Of a DNA stretch of 64,000 nt, positions 54,481-64,000 are shown piece after piece (position 1 is the stretch's first letter; every line of letters starts with the position of its first letter). Origin of the DNA: GCA-2687025 sp964473525 (lineage in GTDB: Bacteria > Poribacteria > WGA-4E > GCA-2687025); NCBI GenBank assembly GCA_964473525.1, contig CAYYPK010000024.1, positions 1 through 64,000 of the forward strand, read 5' to 3'. Made by a program: the position numbers and the translations under genes. Under the pieces are notes generated by a model. It saw only the letters and a program-made list of their open reading frames with translations. It was not told the origin of the DNA and searched no databases.

Positions 54481-55242
54481 TTACTCCGCCGCGCGGCCTC
54501 GGTGCACGATGTCGTTGAGGTGCTGCGCCGCTGCCGTGTCGGGGCCACCAAGCACGTCTATACGGTGGCGCACACGGCGCAGTACAGTGCCGCTCAGTGG
54601 ACCCTCGACCTCGCCGTCTACTGCGTGAGAAAGGCGCACCAACTCGTGGAGAGACACATCCGCCGCTGGTGAGCCGATGTCCATCAGAATGTCGGCAAGC
54701 TCGCCCAGGGCGTCCGCACGCAAATCGGCGTTGTTGTCCTCATCGTCGCCGTGCGTCAGGAGGCCCTGCACGATCGCTCCTACGCCGGAGCCCGCGCGGC
54801 GCGGTTCGTGGCCGCCAGCTTCTGCCTCGCCTGCGAGCATTGTCATCACTGCCATGTGCCGCATCACCGGATTGCCCACGTCTCGGTATAGCAGCGCCAA
54901 CTCACTCCGTCCATCAGCTGCCAGAGCTGGATGTCTGCAGCACTGCTCTAGGAACCAGTAGTGGACGGCGGCGGGAATGGTCGCCAGATACGCGCGGCTT
55001 CCTCGCCAAGGATCCTCCTCGGCGGTTTGGTCGTGTCCCTCGGCGTCGGGAACGGGCTCTGGGACCGGGCTCAGACCTTCGCGCAGCAAGCGCCAGTATT
55101 CCTGGAGGAGTGGTCCCTGGTCCTCCCCGTGCACCGAATGGTACGCATGGGCCTCGTATGCGCGCTCCTCGGCATCGAGCGACGGATCCAGCATCCGCCG
55201 GACGTGTTCTACGGTGAGATGCATGAAGGGATCGTGCCGCAT
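54481..55242 (-). CDS. Hypothetical helical protein
   Basis: A 253-residue soluble, mostly helical protein, unrecognised. It begins MRHDPFMHLTVEHVRRMLDP, with AGGGAGA five bases upstream. The later part has HEAT/ARM-like spacing (LALLYRDVGNPVMRHMAVMT; LRADALGELADILMDIGSPA; VSLHELVRLSHAVDGE). It follows the gene at 55254-56108 by 11 bases in the same direction, so they are probably an operon and may work together. Confidence 0.65.
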   Translation of the reverse strand: MRHDPFMHLTVEHVRRMLDPSLDAEERAYEAHAYHSVHGEDQGPLLQEYWRLLREGLSPVPEPVPDAEGHDQTAEEDPWRGSRAYLATIPAAVHYWFLEQCCRHPALAADGRSELALLYRDVGNPVMRHMAVMTMLAGEAEAGGHEPRRAGSGVGAIVQGLLTHGDDEDNNADLRADALGELADILMDIGSPAADVSLHELVRLSHAVDGEVEGPLSGTVLRRVRHRIDVLGGPDTAAAQHLNDIVHRGRAAE

Positions 55243-55253
55243 CCGTAATCTCC

Positions 55254-56108
55254 CTAAAACCGTGTTTGCGGCATCATCACGGGTCGTCTTGACGTGTACG
55301 CGTCCCAGAGACGTGCCACTTGGGTTGCCCGGCCCGCTAGGCGCTCGCGGGGAGTCACGTCCTGAAAGAGCGACGGAGCAATAAGATCCGCGAACTCCCA
55401 GTTCTCCCGTATGGGCTCGAATTCGTCCCATACGATCGCAACCCAACGACAGTCCTGGACTAGGTTCGTTCGCCCGGGCTCTGCGCCCACCGCAGTGCCG
55501 ACGTCGGGCCAGTCGGATAGGACGTACCAGCGGTCATGGCCCCTCCGGACGTAGCGATCGTTGAACTGATCTGGATGGAAATGCACGAGGCCGATGTTGA
55601 ACGTCTGACGGAACAGGTTGCGCAGTCGACGGTTAGCCCAGTCCGCGTGGATCGTCGTGGTAAGGAGACCAAAGAGCCAACTCCTGCGGGTAACCCAGTC
55701 CTGGTAGAGATCCTGGCCGCGTATGTCGGACGCGTCGTACACGTTGCCAATGTCTTCGCGCGCTACCCAGCCCATCGCTCCGACCCGACCATACATCATC
55801 GTCGACAATGGACATGATGCTGGGGCCACGTAAACGCCGTCTCCCCACGTGAAACCCGGGGTGGCGGAGATCACCAGTCTCTTGTCCGCCTGGAACGCCG
55901 ATAGGTACTTAGCCCCGAAGTATTTGACAACGTATAGTCCCGCAGCGCCCCATGGAGCATCCTCGCCAGTGATGGCGTATGGCCCCTCGCCAGACGGCCA
56001 GTCGCCTTCGTCGCGGAATCGGTTGGTGGATACCCTTGCCCAATCAATGATTGCTGCGTTGAGGTCGTCCGCTGTCCGCACCACAGGTCTCCTTAGTCTT
56101 GGAACCAT
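55254..56108 (-). CDS. Hypothetical protein, possibly ADP-ribosyltransferase-like core
   Basis: A 284-residue protein I cannot assign. Segments such as ISATPGFTWGDGVYVAPASC followed by STMMYGRVGAMGW recall the G-x-GVY-x-A-Y strand pattern of ADP-ribosyltransferase-fold proteins, but no complete catalytic triad is visible. The second half is rich in Trp and His (LVHFHPDQFNDRYVRRGHDR). No signal peptide. Probably co-transcribed with the next gene (11-base gap). Effector-like or toxin-like roles are possible but unproven. Confidence 0.6.
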   Translation of the reverse strand: MVPRLRRPVVRTADDLNAAIIDWARVSTNRFRDEGDWPSGEGPYAITGEDAPWGAAGLYVVKYFGAKYLSAFQADKRLVISATPGFTWGDGVYVAPASCPLSTMMYGRVGAMGWVAREDIGNVYDASDIRGQDLYQDWVTRRSWLFGLLTTTIHADWANRRLRNLFRQTFNIGLVHFHPDQFNDRYVRRGHDRWYVLSDWPDVGTAVGAEPGRTNLVQDCRWVAIVWDEFEPIRENWEFADLIAPSLFQDVTPRERLAGRATQVARLWDAYTSRRPVMMPQTRF

Positions 56109-56198
56109 CGACCGACCCCATCATATCACATCCCTCGCGTTACATCTTACGTGTTGCAGGCCTTCACGCATCCAGGCGCTGGAGCCACGACCGAGCAC

Positions 56199-56236
56199 GA
56201 AGAACCCCGCCAGCCGCATGGCCAACGGGGTTCTTC
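56199..56236 (-). terminator. Inverted repeat downstream of dnaK
   Basis: GAAGAACCCCG and CGGGGTTCTTC form an 11-bp perfect stem around a 16-base loop, 22 bases beyond the dnaK stop. There is no U-tract on the minus strand, so it may act as a Rho-assisted terminator or a 3' stabiliser. Confidence 0.6.
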
Positions 56237-56257
56237 ATACCGTTCGATGCGCAGCAG

Positions 56258-58201
<1,944 letters not shown>

Positions 58202-58233
58202 CTGGCCCTTTCCTCCACGTACGATCCGTTGTC

Positions 58234-58250
58234 CGGGGCGTTCCGCCCCG
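58234..58250. other. GC-rich hairpin between response regulator and dnaK
   Basis: CGGGGCG-TTC-CGCCCCG, a 7-bp perfect stem with a 3-base loop, 33 bases upstream of the dnaK ATG. It could terminate the response-regulator transcript or be an RNA element in the dnaK leader. Confidence 0.5.
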
Positions 58251-58277
58251 TTCGACGTTCCTGTTGACGGTCTTGAT

Positions 58278-58778
58278 TCACTTGCGACGCACGATCCACC
58301 GGCTCCATCGCACGAGGACCGACGTGCGCTTCATTCCCATATTCGACATCGTAACTGTCATCGACCCACCGCTCTCCAGCGTCCTCCCGAGGATCTGACG
58401 CACCCGCTGAAGGTCGAGAGGCTTACGAAGGTACGAGGACGCTCCCGCGTCGCACGCTTCGAAGATCACGCGCTGGGACGGGTTCCCCGTCATCAGCAGT
58501 AGCGGTACGTGCGGCCTCGCCCTCTTGAACTCCTGGATCAACTGGATGCCCGTGACGTCGGGCAACTCGAAGTCGATCATCGCGATGGCTATCTCCGCCT
58601 CCGCGAACGCCTTCAACGCCTCCGCTCCGTCGGCCGCCGGTATGCAGCGGTAGCCGTCGCGGCGCAGAACCTGACACAGGACTTCCAGTGTCTCGCGGTC
58701 GTCATCGACGACCAACACCGTCCTGGACGGCCGCACGTCGGCGGCGTCGTTGGTTCCATCCCACGCCGTGAACATCAT
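58278..58778 (-). CDS. Stand-alone response regulator receiver protein
   Basis: A 166-residue CheY-like protein: acidic pocket VLVVDDDRETLEVL, phospho-acceptor Asp in AMIDFELPDVTG, LLLMTGNPSQ for the conserved Thr, and YLRKPLDLQRVRQIL with the conserved Lys. The basic C-terminal tail (MGMKRTSVLVRWSRWIVRRK) contains no output domain. No histidine kinase is nearby. It lies 76 bases upstream of dnaK in the same direction. Two adjacent ATGs (58778, 58775) are possible starts. Confidence 0.9.
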   Translation of the reverse strand: MMFTAWDGTNDAADVRPSRTVLVVDDDRETLEVLCQVLRRDGYRCIPAADGAEALKAFAEAEIAIAMIDFELPDVTGIQLIQEFKRARPHVPLLLMTGNPSQRVIFEACDAGASSYLRKPLDLQRVRQILGRTLESGGSMTVTMSNMGMKRTSVLVRWSRWIVRRK

Positions 58779-58942
58779 GGTCTACACACCTCAAGTCGTC
58801 GCGCGCCGAAATCGGCGCCGTCTAGCGGCGATACGCAAGGCATGTGCCAGGTGGTTTCGGACGCGCCAAGCCAATGATAGCGCGGGGTCGAGGCGGCTGG
58901 GCGACGTATGGGCGCCATAATGACACGCTGGCGCGCCACGCG

Positions 58943-59686
58943 TCAGACAGCATGGCACAGCGCGACCCACCCGGGATATGGCAGGAGTCGCGGGGTCCGG
59001 TAGTGCCTAGTCAGCGTCCACCCGGTCTCTCCGAGCAGCGCGATCCAGGTTGACCGCGAGCGATAGGTAAGCGATGCGCGCTGGGTATTGCCGTAGTACC
59101 CGGTGGCGAGCTTCACACGCTCCTCGATCCGGGTAGCCTGGTACTTCCACGCCGGCTCCGTGATGGAGTCCTTGATGAGCATGAGGGCGCCGGCCCCAGC
59201 GCGCTTGCGCGCCTCTTCTAGAACGCCACGCTGCGTCTCGGCAGCGAGGTACAGCAGCGCGTCGGTGAAGACGAACCCGTCCCACGACCTGGTCTCCGAG
59301 CTGATGTAGTCGTGCACGGCTGCGCGTTCGAAGCGCAGATTCGGCCGCGTCTCCGAGCCTTGAGCGACGCGGATGCGGGTTTCCGAACTGTCGATCCCGA
59401 CCACGTGGCGTTCAGGCGCGCGGGTCAGCCATCGCGCGACCTGTCCATGACCACAGCCAGCGTCGAGAATGCACGCCGATGTCGGGAAGCACGCGTCCGC
59501 CAGGCGCATCAAGCTGCCCAAGGCCGCCGTCCGCAGCGCCACTACACGCTGTACGGACGCAGGCGCCTCCGCATAGGCGGACATCGACATCGCGAGTTCG
59601 GAGCGGGAGAGCGGAGGGTGACCGCGACACGCGTAGAGGCGCCCGCACAGCCACAGCGCGGGATACGGCGCCCCGCCAAAGGTCAT
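58943..59686 (-). CDS. SAM-dependent class I methyltransferase
   Basis: A 247-residue protein with the Rossmann motif I CILDAGCGHGQVARWLT, motif II HVVGIDSSETRIRVAQG, and FVFTDALLYLAAETQRGVLE (motif IV-V). Its ATG at 59686 overlaps the TAA of lipA by one base (TAATG), so translation is coupled. Target unknown; coupling to lipA suggests a cofactor or small-molecule substrate but this is only context. The N-terminal ~60 residues are not part of the catalytic domain. Confidence 0.85.
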   Translation of the reverse strand: MTFGGAPYPALWLCGRLYACRGHPPLSRSELAMSMSAYAEAPASVQRVVALRTAALGSLMRLADACFPTSACILDAGCGHGQVARWLTRAPERHVVGIDSSETRIRVAQGSETRPNLRFERAAVHDYISSETRSWDGFVFTDALLYLAAETQRGVLEEARKRAGAGALMLIKDSITEPAWKYQATRIEERVKLATGYYGNTQRASLTYRSRSTWIALLGETGWTLTRHYRTPRLLPYPGWVALCHAV

Positions 59687-60612
59687 TAGTCGGGGACCAC
59701 GTCGGGCGTCAGAACGCGGCGAGCATGGTCCCACGCGTGGTAGGAACTGCGCACGAACGGCCCCGACTCGATGTGGTCGAAGCCCAACGCGCGTCCCTCC
59801 TGGGCGATGTCGTCGAATTCCTCGGGCGTCACGTAGCGGTCCACAGGCAGGTGGGCGGCGCTTGGCTGTAGATACTGCCCCACGGTGACAATGTTGACCT
59901 GGTTCGCCCGGAGGTCCGACAGCACGCCCGTGATCTCGTCGCGCACCTCGCCCAGCCCGACCATGAAGCCGCTCTTGGTGACCATCCCAGCGTCTCTCGA
60001 CCGACGTAGCGCCTCCAGCGACCGCTCGTACTTGGCCTGGGGTCGCACCCTCGGATAGAGGCGCGGCGCCGTCTCGACGTTGTGGTTCAGGATGTCCGGC
60101 GCGGCGTCGACCACGTCCTGTAGCGCGCCCCAGGCGCCCTGGAAGTCGGGAACCAGCACCTCAATCGTGCACTCAGGTAGACGGGCTCGCGTGGCGCGAA
60201 CCGAATCAGCGAAGACCGACGCTCCGCCGTCTGGCAGGTCGTCGCGATTCACCGAAGTGAGGACGACGTGCCGCAGGCCCATCCTCTCCGCCGCGTCTGC
60301 GACACGCTCTGGTTCGTCCGTATCGACACTCGGAGGCCTGCCCGTCTTCACGCTACAGAACCCGCACGAGCGCGTGCAGACCTCGCCGAGGAGCATGAGC
60401 GTCGCCGTGCGATGGCTCCAGCACTCCGCCAGGTTGGGGCACCTGGCGCTCTCGCAGACGGTGTGTAGGTCGAGGCCGTCGAGCATTTCGCGAAGCTCGT
60501 GGACCGCGCCGCCAGACGGGACGCCCGAGCGAATCCACGGCGGCTTGCGGCGCGGCCGCGCTCCATCGACGTACGACTCGAACGCCGCGTTTGGGGCGCC
60601 AGCTACGCCCAC
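59686..60612 (-). CDS. lipA: Lipoyl synthase LipA
   Basis: A 308-residue radical SAM enzyme that inserts two sulfurs into octanoyl groups on lipoyl domains. The auxiliary cluster motif is CESARCPNLAEC, the radical SAM motif CTRSCGFC, and the C-terminal RSSYHA holds the conserved R-S-S-Y. The opening RRKPPWIRSGVPSG is typical. The GTG start at 60612 overlaps the 3' end of the dehydrogenase gene (stop at 60603-60605) by 10 bases. Earlier in-frame sequence lies inside that gene and is not LipA-like. Confidence 0.95.
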   Translation of the reverse strand: MGVAGAPNAAFESYVDGARPRRKPPWIRSGVPSGGAVHELREMLDGLDLHTVCESARCPNLAECWSHRTATLMLLGEVCTRSCGFCSVKTGRPPSVDTDEPERVADAAERMGLRHVVLTSVNRDDLPDGGASVFADSVRATRARLPECTIEVLVPDFQGAWGALQDVVDAAPDILNHNVETAPRLYPRVRPQAKYERSLEALRRSRDAGMVTKSGFMVGLGEVRDEITGVLSDLRANQVNIVTVGQYLQPSAAHLPVDRYVTPEEFDDIAQEGRALGFDHIESGPFVRSSYHAWDHARRVLTPDVVPD

Positions 60613-61619
60613 TGGAGAACCGCCCCCAGCACCGCCGGATCCCACTCCGCGATGCGGCCGAACACCTCGGGAGCCTTGTGCGCGGGCAGCCGATCCGTGA
60701 TGAGCGGCTGCACGTCGAGCCTGCCGTGTTCCATGAGGCGGAGCGCCGTCTCGACGTTGTCTCGCCAGGTCCACAGACCCGCCGCGGACTCGACGTTAGG
60801 AACCGTGGACGCGTGCGCTCCGATGAGCGTGAGTCCCTTCTTGTGGACATCTCGGTAGAAATCGACCGCGGGGGTGACGCCGCGAGAGCTGCCCAGCAAC
60901 ACGACGCGCGCCATCGGCCCGGCGATGTGGCACGCCTCCAGGATGACTTCGGGGAACCCTGTAGCCTCAATGACTACATGCGGGGCGTCACGGCATTTGC
61001 CCTCCATGTGGTGCACGATCTCACGGATGTGGTCGGCGAAGGCGTCCTCGCGGGGGTCGATCGCCCTGTCCGCGCCATATTCGCAGGCGAAGTCTCGTCG
61101 CGACTCGTGTAGGTCGGCGACTATCACCGGCGCGCCGCCGCTGATAGTCGCGAGGCGCATCGCCAATAGACCGATGAGGCCGCCGCCGAACGTGACGACC
61201 GCCTCGCCCAGTTCGATCTCCGCCTTGCGAATGCCCTGCAACGCGATGGCGCACATGTTGAAGAATGTAGCGTCCTCGGATGAAACGTGCGCTGGCACGT
61301 GCACGGCCTTGTCCGCTGGGACGACGGCGTGGCTCATATGCGACGCAGCGCAGACAACGCGTTCGCCAACGGTGTGGGTGTCTACGCCGGGCCCGAGCTC
61401 CTCGACGTAGCCTACATAGCTGTATCCGCTAGCGCGTGGGAAGGCGCCCTTCGCGTTGTCCAGACCCAGGAGGAAGGCGCGCTCCGTGCCGGGGCTGATG
61501 AGCGTTGCCTCGGCGCCGACGACGACCTCGCCCTCGTGGGGATCGCGTACGGTGATGTCTTCTAGGGCGACTTCTCCTGGGGCGGTCCAGACGACGCGCT
61601 TTGCGTGGCGTTTGCTCAT
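60603..61619 (-). CDS. Zinc-type alcohol dehydrogenase-like (MDR) oxidoreductase
   Basis: A 338-residue medium-chain dehydrogenase: RVVWTAPGEVALEDITVRDP, ATLISPGTERAFLLG, then the GroES-like region, the Rossmann GGGLIGLLAMRLATISGGAP and the C-terminal LITDRLPAHKAPEVFGRIAE. The usual catalytic-zinc GHE motif is not evident (GYSYVGYVEELG instead), as in several sugar-dehydrogenase-like or BchC-type members. The start at 61619 has GAGGAG seven bases upstream. It leads the dehydrogenase-lipA-methyltransferase unit, each gene overlapping the next. Confidence 0.85.
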   Translation of the reverse strand: MSKRHAKRVVWTAPGEVALEDITVRDPHEGEVVVGAEATLISPGTERAFLLGLDNAKGAFPRASGYSYVGYVEELGPGVDTHTVGERVVCAASHMSHAVVPADKAVHVPAHVSSEDATFFNMCAIALQGIRKAEIELGEAVVTFGGGLIGLLAMRLATISGGAPVIVADLHESRRDFACEYGADRAIDPREDAFADHIREIVHHMEGKCRDAPHVVIEATGFPEVILEACHIAGPMARVVLLGSSRGVTPAVDFYRDVHKKGLTLIGAHASTVPNVESAAGLWTWRDNVETALRLMEHGRLDVQPLITDRLPAHKAPEVFGRIAEWDPAVLGAVLQWA

Positions 61620-61970
61620 CGTGATGCTCCTCGAAATCACCCGAAGACGGCCCGAGTTGGCGGGCCGAGATGCGACCCCGGCGGGTGACGATCGTGATGT
61701 CTTGCCGGGAGCCGTCCACGCGTCGCTCGGTGGCGAGGCGCGTTGCGCTTCATAAGAGGCGTACCCGTATCGAGTGTAGCAGGGACGGCGCCGACGCGGA
61801 AGGCGCGGGACGGACGCAGGCGCGTTGCCCAACGGAGCCAGCTGGTCAGCGCGCGGGCGCCGTGGCAGCCTCCATAGGTCCGCCGCACGGCGCCGTCAGT
61901 GGAACTTGCGCGAACTGCGTTGAACAGGATCAGTGGCGTCGAGGAGGCCGGTGGCGATAGGGGCGAGGCG
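61620..61970. other. Divergent intergenic region
   Basis: About 350 bases between the MDR gene and the AAA+ gene. A GTG at 61899 could extend the AAA+ protein by 24 residues. No other feature seen. Confidence 0.45.
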
Positions 61971-62732
61971 ATGGTTGCACACGCGGCAGCGAGAGGGGAC
62001 GCGTTCAGGAGGCAGGCGGGATTTGTCACAGCGAACCCCGCCCTGCAAGCCTTGTTCGGGGAGGCCAGTGACGTCGCGGCGCGGGACTGCCCAGTGCTCA
62101 TAGTGGGCGAGAGCGGCACGGGTAAGGTGATGTTCGCTAAGGGCATCCACGGGGCGAGCGCACGACGTGATCGACCGTTCCAGACGCTGTCCTGCCACGG
62201 ATCTTCAAGGGCGGTAGACAACGAACTGGCAAGATGTCTGAACCGTGCGGGCGGTGGGACGCTCGCCATCGACGGCATCGCCGGCGCCCCCGTAAGCGTG
62301 CAGGACACCCTGTACGAGATGATCGCGGCCGGAACCGAGGGCGCGGCGGCATCCGCAATATCGGCACGGCGTGACATGCGGGTCATCGCGCTCACCAACC
62401 CCAACGCGACGCCAGACATCGCGACGGCCGCCGTCGAGGGCGCCTTCCGGCGCGACCTGTCCGACGCGCTCGCGGAAGTGACGCTCACGATACCGCCGCT
62501 CAGGACACATCCTGAAGACATCCCGATCCTGGTCGAGCACTTCCTGCACCGTCTCAGCTCACAATGGAGCCGGAATGCGCCATCAATCGAACCTGAGACG
62601 ATGGGACTGCTGAGCTCCCACGACTGGCCTGGCAACGTGCGGGATCTGTACTTCGCGGTCGAGTATGCGCTTTCGAAGTGCCGAGGCCCAGAGCTGCTGC
62701 CCGAGCATCTGCCGTCTGCCATCGCCAGCTGA
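61971..62732 (+). CDS. Degenerate sigma54-activator-type AAA+ domain protein
   Basis: A 253-residue protein with the sigma54-interaction AAA+ fold. Walker A is VGESGTGKVMFAKGIH (Val instead of the usual Glu after GK), Walker B is GGTLAIDGI with Gly replacing the catalytic acidic residue, and the GAFTGA loop that contacts sigma54 is deleted. Later motifs are kept (FRRDLSDALAEVTLTIPPLR, EDIPILVEHFL, SSHDWPGNVRDL). There is no receiver or helix-turn-helix domain. It probably binds ATP but should not activate sigma54 transcription. ATG 61971 is chosen for the GGGGCGAGG before it; GTG 61899 is possible. Confidence 0.75.
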   Translation: MVAHAAARGDAFRRQAGFVTANPALQALFGEASDVAARDCPVLIVGESGTGKVMFAKGIHGASARRDRPFQTLSCHGSSRAVDNELARCLNRAGGGTLAIDGIAGAPVSVQDTLYEMIAAGTEGAAASAISARRDMRVIALTNPNATPDIATAAVEGAFRRDLSDALAEVTLTIPPLRTHPEDIPILVEHFLHRLSSQWSRNAPSIEPETMGLLSSHDWPGNVRDLYFAVEYALSKCRGPELLPEHLPSAIAS

Positions 62733-62852
62733 GCGCGATGTCCGCAGGCACGGGACATCTCTAGTCCCACGCCGGCGCCCAAGGCGTCGCGCCGTCAGTA
62801 TGGGCCTGCCAGCGTGTCCTGGGCGAAGCGCCTGGCTCCGCCTCCGCTTCGG

Positions 62853-63572
62853 TCACATTGGCTCGACGACGAGGCTCCACCGGTCGGTAGACTGCGCGCC
62901 TTCGAGATGCGCCAGGGACAGGAGGGGGAACGGCTCTCCGACAGCCGCTGCCGCCGGGCCTGTCAGGAGTACCTGGACGAGGGCCTCTCGGGCGAGACCA
63001 TCTCGGTCCACTTCATAGCTCTCGTCCCAGCTACGGCATGCGCCTTTGGCGTACCCATCGGCGTCCATCGGCCCGGCGGCAAGAGTTACCCGCATCTGCC
63101 TCGTCCTCGGCGAGGTCTCTATGAAGAACTCGCCCTTTACACGGCGTGCGCTGGGCCACCGTGTTACGCCACAGGGGGATGCGAGGGTGCGGACGTGAAT
63201 GCAGACCGCGTCAAACGGGCACTCGAACTCGAAGCAGAAGTACAGGATCTGCATGCACGAGGTGTCAGACGTCCACAGCGGCGTGAAGGCGACCTCGTCC
63301 GACACCTGGCCTGCGGGCGCAGCGTCGACGTGTTCCTTCATCCTGATCCAATTCTCGAAGCCGTATTCGCGCGCGACGACCAGTTGTATCTCGGTCAGCG
63401 GAAGCGCTGCGCTCAGAATGGTGGCGTCCGAGGCGTCGCGGAAACGCGGATGGCCAGCGCGCACGCGCGTGATCGCCTCGGGATCAGACGCCGCGTATGC
63501 GCGTAGAAAAGCCTTCGCCTGGTTGCGGAGATGCTCGACGTTCGGATGGGACGGTAGCCGGCTGGCAGGCAT
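62853..63572 (-). CDS. Protein with ankyrin-associated N-terminal cap and unknown C-terminal domain
   Basis: A 239-residue protein. Residues 1-80 (NVEHLRNQAKAFLRAYAASD, then REYGFENWIRMKEHVD) match the helical leader found at the N-terminus of many bacterial ankyrin proteins, but no ankyrin repeats follow. Residues ~90-239 form a different, Cys- and aromatic-containing domain (SDTSCMQILYFCFEFECPFD; FFIETSPRTRQMRVTLAAGP) that I do not recognise. A separate ankyrin protein lies upstream at the right edge in the same orientation, so the pair may derive from a split or shuffled gene. Confidence 0.7.
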   Translation of the reverse strand: MPASRLPSHPNVEHLRNQAKAFLRAYAASDPEAITRVRAGHPRFRDASDATILSAALPLTEIQLVVAREYGFENWIRMKEHVDAAPAGQVSDEVAFTPLWTSDTSCMQILYFCFEFECPFDAVCIHVRTLASPCGVTRWPSARRVKGEFFIETSPRTRQMRVTLAAGPMDADGYAKGACRSWDESYEVDRDGLAREALVQVLLTGPAAAAVGEPFPLLSLAHLEGAQSTDRWSLVVEPM

Positions 63573-63801
63573 ATGAACCCTCTTCCACAGGTCTACTCGT
63601 CGTCCGCCGATACGAGCCGAAAGAAGGTCATGTCATGTGCGAGCGAGCGATGGGCTAAGCCCTTCCGCGGACGTGTGGCTCTCGCCGGAGCGCACCCAGC
63701 TTATATCCTATACGTCAGGCAAGGGCAACGGCGTAATCGTGACGGCGAGGCGATGCCTTCTGTGGCTCCGCAACTGCCACGTGCCTAGAAGGCTGTCGGG
63801 G

Positions 63802-64000
63802 TCATTGCGAGGTGGTGATCGCCGCGCCCAGGATAGTGGCCGATCTGCCATGGCCGCCGTTCCGCGCGAGGGCAACAGGCTTCGCCCACGCCGGAGCTGG
63901 GGCGTCGGGGTCGGCCCCTTGGCCTAGCAGATACTGGACGGTCGCCGTGTGGCCCTCCCGCGACGCTCTCGCCAGCGGCGTAAGCCCCTCGTCGTCCGCG
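63802..64000 (-). CDS. Ankyrin-repeat protein, C-terminal part (runs off the window)
   Basis: The minus strand from the window edge reads DDEGLTPLARASREGHTATV, then QYLLGQGADPDAPAP and LARNGGHGRSATILGAA, and stops at TGA 63802-63804. The first unit is a canonical ankyrin repeat (G-x-TPL-x-A-x-x-GH-x-x-x-V-x-x-LL-x-x-GADP). About 65 codons are visible; the start is outside the window. It is upstream of, and co-directional with, the ankyrin-cap protein at 62853-63572. Confidence 0.85.
   Translation of the reverse strand, partial: ADDEGLTPLARASREGHTATVQYLLGQGADPDAPAPAWAKPVALARNGGHGRSATILGAAITTSQ

Noticed and set aside
58202..58277. CIRCE-type heat-shock operator upstream of dnaK
   Set aside because: No TTAGCACTC-N9-GAGTGCTAA-like repeat is present; only a short GC hairpin.

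Overview
The window is 64 kb of high-GC bacterial chromosome with no rRNA, tRNA, insertion sequence or CRISPR array that I can recognise. The gene mix points to an uncultured lineage of the Poribacteria/Latescibacteria/Planctomycetes type. It includes several UroD-family and PhyH-family proteins, an enolase-superfamily enzyme, LamG-like secreted proteins, a DUF6785-type membrane protein, a PorV/PorQ-family barrel and ECF sigma factors fused to sensors. Poribacteria is my best guess; this is inference from content only.

Layout. 1-2.9 kb (minus): a malate/L-lactate dehydrogenase gene, an ankyrin gene and a truncated second copy of the dehydrogenase 3' end. 3.0-7.4 kb (plus): a likely operon of DUF167, HEAT-repeat, UroD-family, NuoI-type ferredoxin, moaA and a Bax-inhibitor-1 protein. 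7.4-8.2 kb: decayed sequence. 8.2-11.4 kb (minus): larA-minC-minD-minE, with larA overlapping minC by ATGA. 11.8-14.8 kb (plus): secreted PD40 and LamG genes in an imperfect tandem duplication. 14.9-19.8 kb: Ig-like lipoprotein, lactonase-type propeller, GH9 protein and two-domain rhodanese. 20-23.4 kb: broken small genes, a secreted protein made of two near-identical halves, and a glycosyltransferase/rhodanese chimeric pseudogene. 23.5-25.6 kb: large secreted protein. 25.7-31.1 kb: two ECF sigma-TM-sensor fusions, a LamG protein and a third sigma-gene 3' fragment. 31.4-34.2 kb: two proteins sharing an N-terminal leader like that of extracellular contractile injection system cargo, one ending in an EndoU nuclease and one in DUF6883, followed by a DUF4926 gene. 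34.3-40.4 kb (minus): gltB-gltD. 41-48.3 kb (minus): mandelate-racemase-like, PhyH, GT2, nucleoside hydrolase, UroD-family and two paralogous secreted proteins. 48.5 kb: a second NuoI-type protein. 49.2-54.2 kb (plus): rpmG, moaB, a DUF6785-type transporter-like protein, a PorV/PorQ-family barrel and a redoxin with an in-frame UGA at its active site. 54.5-61.6 kb (minus): two unknown proteins, dnaK, a response regulator, and a dehydrogenase-lipA-methyltransferase operon. 61.9-64 kb: a degenerate sigma54-activator-like AAA+ protein, an ankyrin-cap protein and the end of another ankyrin protein.

Most notable: (1) a probable selenoprotein at 53011-54216 that an ordinary gene caller would split in two, with a SECIS-like hairpin right after the UGA; (2) the eCIS-type cargo pair with EndoU and DUF6883 warheads; (3) a short C-terminal tail (T-x-W-[AG]-x-L-R) shared by secreted proteins of different folds, suggesting an undescribed sorting or anchoring signal; (4) single-chain sigma factor-membrane-sensor fusions with a conserved upstream promoter-like element; (5) repeated occurrence of 3'-terminal gene fragments downstream of their intact parents.
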